Shown piece by piece: positions 7,327 to 8,422 of a stretch of DNA of 8,422 bases. This stretch comes from Paludibacteraceae bacterium (lineage in GTDB: Bacteria; Bacteroidota; Bacteroidia; Bacteroidales; Paludibacteraceae), in assembly GCA_023227695.1 (NCBI GenBank), contig JALNVE010000137.1:1-8422 (forward strand), in the 5' to 3' direction. Below the pieces are notes generated by a model, which saw only the letters and a list, made by a program, of their open reading frames with translations, made no database searches and had not been told where the DNA came from. A program made the translations under genes and the position numbers. Numbering within the stretch: position 1 is the first letter of the stretch; each line of letters opens with the position of its first letter.

Positions 7327-7594
7327 ATATTAACCTATCAAAATAGTTCGGAATTTTGTTCGAAAAACAAGTCGTTTTAAACAAAAAATGATGAGCAACC
7401 GATTAGCCGCGAACATCAAGGTAATGAATAATTGAAAGTTGTCAATACAGCTCGTTGTAGCGGCGCGATTCATCGCGCTTTTCTGCAAACGTATTCTGTT
7501 GAATCCCAATAAATTTTATACAATTTTTTTTCATTCATAATCAGCGCGATAAGTCGCGCCACTACAATGAAGATTATCTTTTTTAGCCCAAATT
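7327..7594. other. Non-coding convergent intergenic region
   Basis: Between the flippase terminator and the cvpA stop codon there are 268 bases with no credible gene on either strand. It holds the inverted palindromic repeat pair and otherwise AT-rich sequence with homopolymer runs (for example eight T at 7524-7531). I see no clear terminator for the minus-strand operon here. Confidence 0.7.
7455..7567. repeat. Inverted pair of palindromic GC-rich repeats (REP/BIME-like)
   Basis: A 25-base unit at 7455-7479 recurs in inverted orientation at 7543-7567 with 22 of 25 positions identical; all three differences are C/T. Each unit is itself a small hairpin: GCGCGAT-TC-ATCGCGC at 7463-7478, and GCGCGA-TAAG-TCGCGC at 7544-7559. 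They flank 63 AT-rich bases. The GC-rich units stand out sharply from their surroundings. This layout is like REP pairs (BIMEs) or a small non-autonomous element. No T-run follows either hairpin, so they are not standard terminators, though they could stabilise transcript ends between the convergent genes. Confidence 0.75.
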
Positions 7595-8155
7595 TTAAGC
7601 ACCCTTCTTTATAGGTTCAGCTTTTTTCTCTTCCTTATCCTTATTCCAAACTCCTTTCAATTTGCCTGTAATATCATCCACATCAATGCATGGCAAGATA
7701 GTTGGGGCAACCTTCTTTAATGGTTTGTAGAGTTTAGATTCTGTCTGAAAATCCGTATCAAAAAGATCTAGCCTTAAATTAGCCAAATCAAACAAATTCA
7801 TCAATATACTTAGAAACAAAACATATTTGACAAGAGAGATAGCACCTCCCAATAATTTATTAAGCCATCCTAGCGCAATCAAACTGACAAACTTATCTAC
7901 CAACAATGCCAAGAAATGAAAAATTATCAAGGCAATAATAAAGGTGATAAGGAAACCAAATATCGGCGAAATCTCTTTCCCTAAGCCAAAGAATGACTCC
8001 ATAAAACTCATCATCAGGCCAGAATAGAAGCGAGCAATATAAATACTCAATATAACACCTACAAAGCCAGCTAATTCAAGGACAAAACCCTTAATAACGC
8101 CTCGTACGATACCAAAAATCAGTAATGCTAATATCAATAAATCCAATGCTGTCAC
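7595..8155 (-). CDS. CvpA family membrane protein
   Basis: A 186-residue protein with four predicted membrane helices (about residues 3-20, 24-45, 62-88 and 98-124) and a hydrophilic C-terminal tail rich in Lys and Glu, typical in length and layout for CvpA. The start Leu-Asp-Leu-Leu-Ile, followed by Gly-Val-Ile-Lys-Gly-Phe at about 19-24, is the usual family N-terminus. CvpA in enterobacteria is needed for colicin V production and bile-salt tolerance; its molecular activity is not well defined. The start is GTG at 8155-8153: an in-frame TAA lies just upstream with no ATG between, and no ATG follows before the second helix. It lies 95 bases downstream of infB on the same strand, probably cotranscribed. 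Confidence 0.85.
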   Translation of the reverse strand: MTALDLLILALLIFGIVRGVIKGFVLELAGFVGVILSIYIARFYSGLMMSFMESFFGLGKEISPIFGFLITFIIALIIFHFLALLVDKFVSLIALGWLNKLLGGAISLVKYVLFLSILMNLFDLANLRLDLFDTDFQTESKLYKPLKKVAPTILPCIDVDDITGKLKGVWNKDKEEKKAEPIKKGA

Positions 8156-8250
8156 GTCAAACGTCTTATTTAGTTACAAAAAAACAGCTGTTCCAAAAAA
8201 CATTTATCGTCTTTCAAAACAGCCATCTGTTATATTATCTGAAGAACAGA
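8156..8250 (-). other. infB-cvpA spacer with overlapping short inverted repeats
   Basis: The 95-base gap holds several short dyads: ATCTGTT/AACAGAT around 8224-8252, and the self-complementary AACAGCTGTT at 8183-8192, which on the minus strand runs into seven T. A GCTGTT further upstream could pair with the AACAGC, giving a longer-looped hairpin before the T-run. This might be a weak attenuator reducing cvpA read-through, but the stems are AT-rich and short. No convincing TAnnTTTG promoter box was found in it. Confidence 0.3.
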
Positions 8251-8422
8251 TTAGAGTGTTCTCTGAACCTCTACCTGATCAAATCCTTCAATCATATCAC
8301 CAACTTTAATATCGTTGTAGTTCTGAATATTAAGACCACACTCAAATCCTAAAGTAACCTCCTTAACATCGTCCTTGAAACGTTTCAAAGAAGCAAGTTC
8401 ACCTGTGTAAACCACAATACCA
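8251..8422 (-). CDS. infB: Translation initiation factor IF-2, C-terminal end (partial)
   Basis: The last 56 codons of infB enter from the right edge and end at TAA (8253-8251). IF-2 is the GTPase that brings initiator fMet-tRNA to the 30S subunit and drives subunit joining. The fragment is part of the C-terminal beta-barrel (C2) that binds the formylmethionyl end. It shows the highly conserved series Leu-Lys-Arg-Phe-Lys-Asp-Asp-Val-Lys-Glu-Val, then Glu-Cys-Gly, Asn-Asp-Ile-Lys-x-Gly-Asp, and the terminal Glu-Val-Gln-Arg-Thr-Leu, almost the standard bacterial ending. The GTPase domain lies outside the window. In Bacteroidota infB is commonly followed by a cvpA-type gene, as here. Confidence 0.95.
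   Translation of the reverse strand, partial: GIVVYTGELASLKRFKDDVKEVTLGFECGLNIQNYNDIKVGDMIEGFDQVEVQRTL

Noticed and set aside
8183..8192. AACAGCTGTT followed by T-run (minus strand) as an intrinsic terminator between infB and cvpA
   Set aside because: The palindrome has no loop, so a hairpin from it alone would be very weak. It is recorded only as a possible attenuator within the spacer.
8125..8352. Plus-strand 75-codon open frame
   Set aside because: It overlaps the cvpA start and the infB end antisense; both of those have clear family signatures and this frame has none.

Overview
The window reads as chromosomal DNA from a member of the Bacteroidota, most likely a Bacteroidales-type organism. 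Three things suggest this: both mapped intergenic promoters carry the Bacteroidetes -7 box (TAnnTTTG), the largest gene looks like a secreted Ig-rich surface protein of that phylum, and the right end has infB followed by a CvpA-family gene, an order I recall from Bacteroidales. I see no RNA genes, CRISPR array, transposase or phage gene.

Left two thirds (1-5487, minus strand): one uninterrupted reading frame of 1829 codons that enters at its own ATG and is still open at base 1. It encodes a signal peptide, a seven-bladed RCC1-type beta-propeller, a first Ig/PKD-like domain, a roughly 300-residue domain I cannot assign, and a long array of Ig-like domains. The array includes a tandem 277-residue supra-repeat. 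Its C-terminus lies outside the window. All open frames on the opposite strand here are antisense shadows.

Middle (5488-5781): a 294-base divergent intergenic region with a promoter for each direction and a small perfect dyad just upstream of the giant gene. It is followed by a plus-strand gene (5782-7272) for a 496-residue MOP-superfamily polysaccharide/lipid-linked oligosaccharide flippase, which ends in a strong intrinsic terminator (7288-7326).

Right part (7327-8422): a non-coding stretch holding a pair of inverted, internally palindromic GC-rich repeats (7455-7567), then two minus-strand genes: a CvpA-family membrane protein (7595-8155, GTG start) and the last 56 residues of translation initiation factor IF-2 (infB, 8251-8422).

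How they fit together: the right end is a housekeeping operon tail (infB, cvpA) converging on the flippase gene. The flippase works in envelope glycan export and is divergent from the giant exported protein. A functional link between those two is possible but rests only on adjacency. The most unusual item is the RCC1-propeller plus Ig-array exoprotein.
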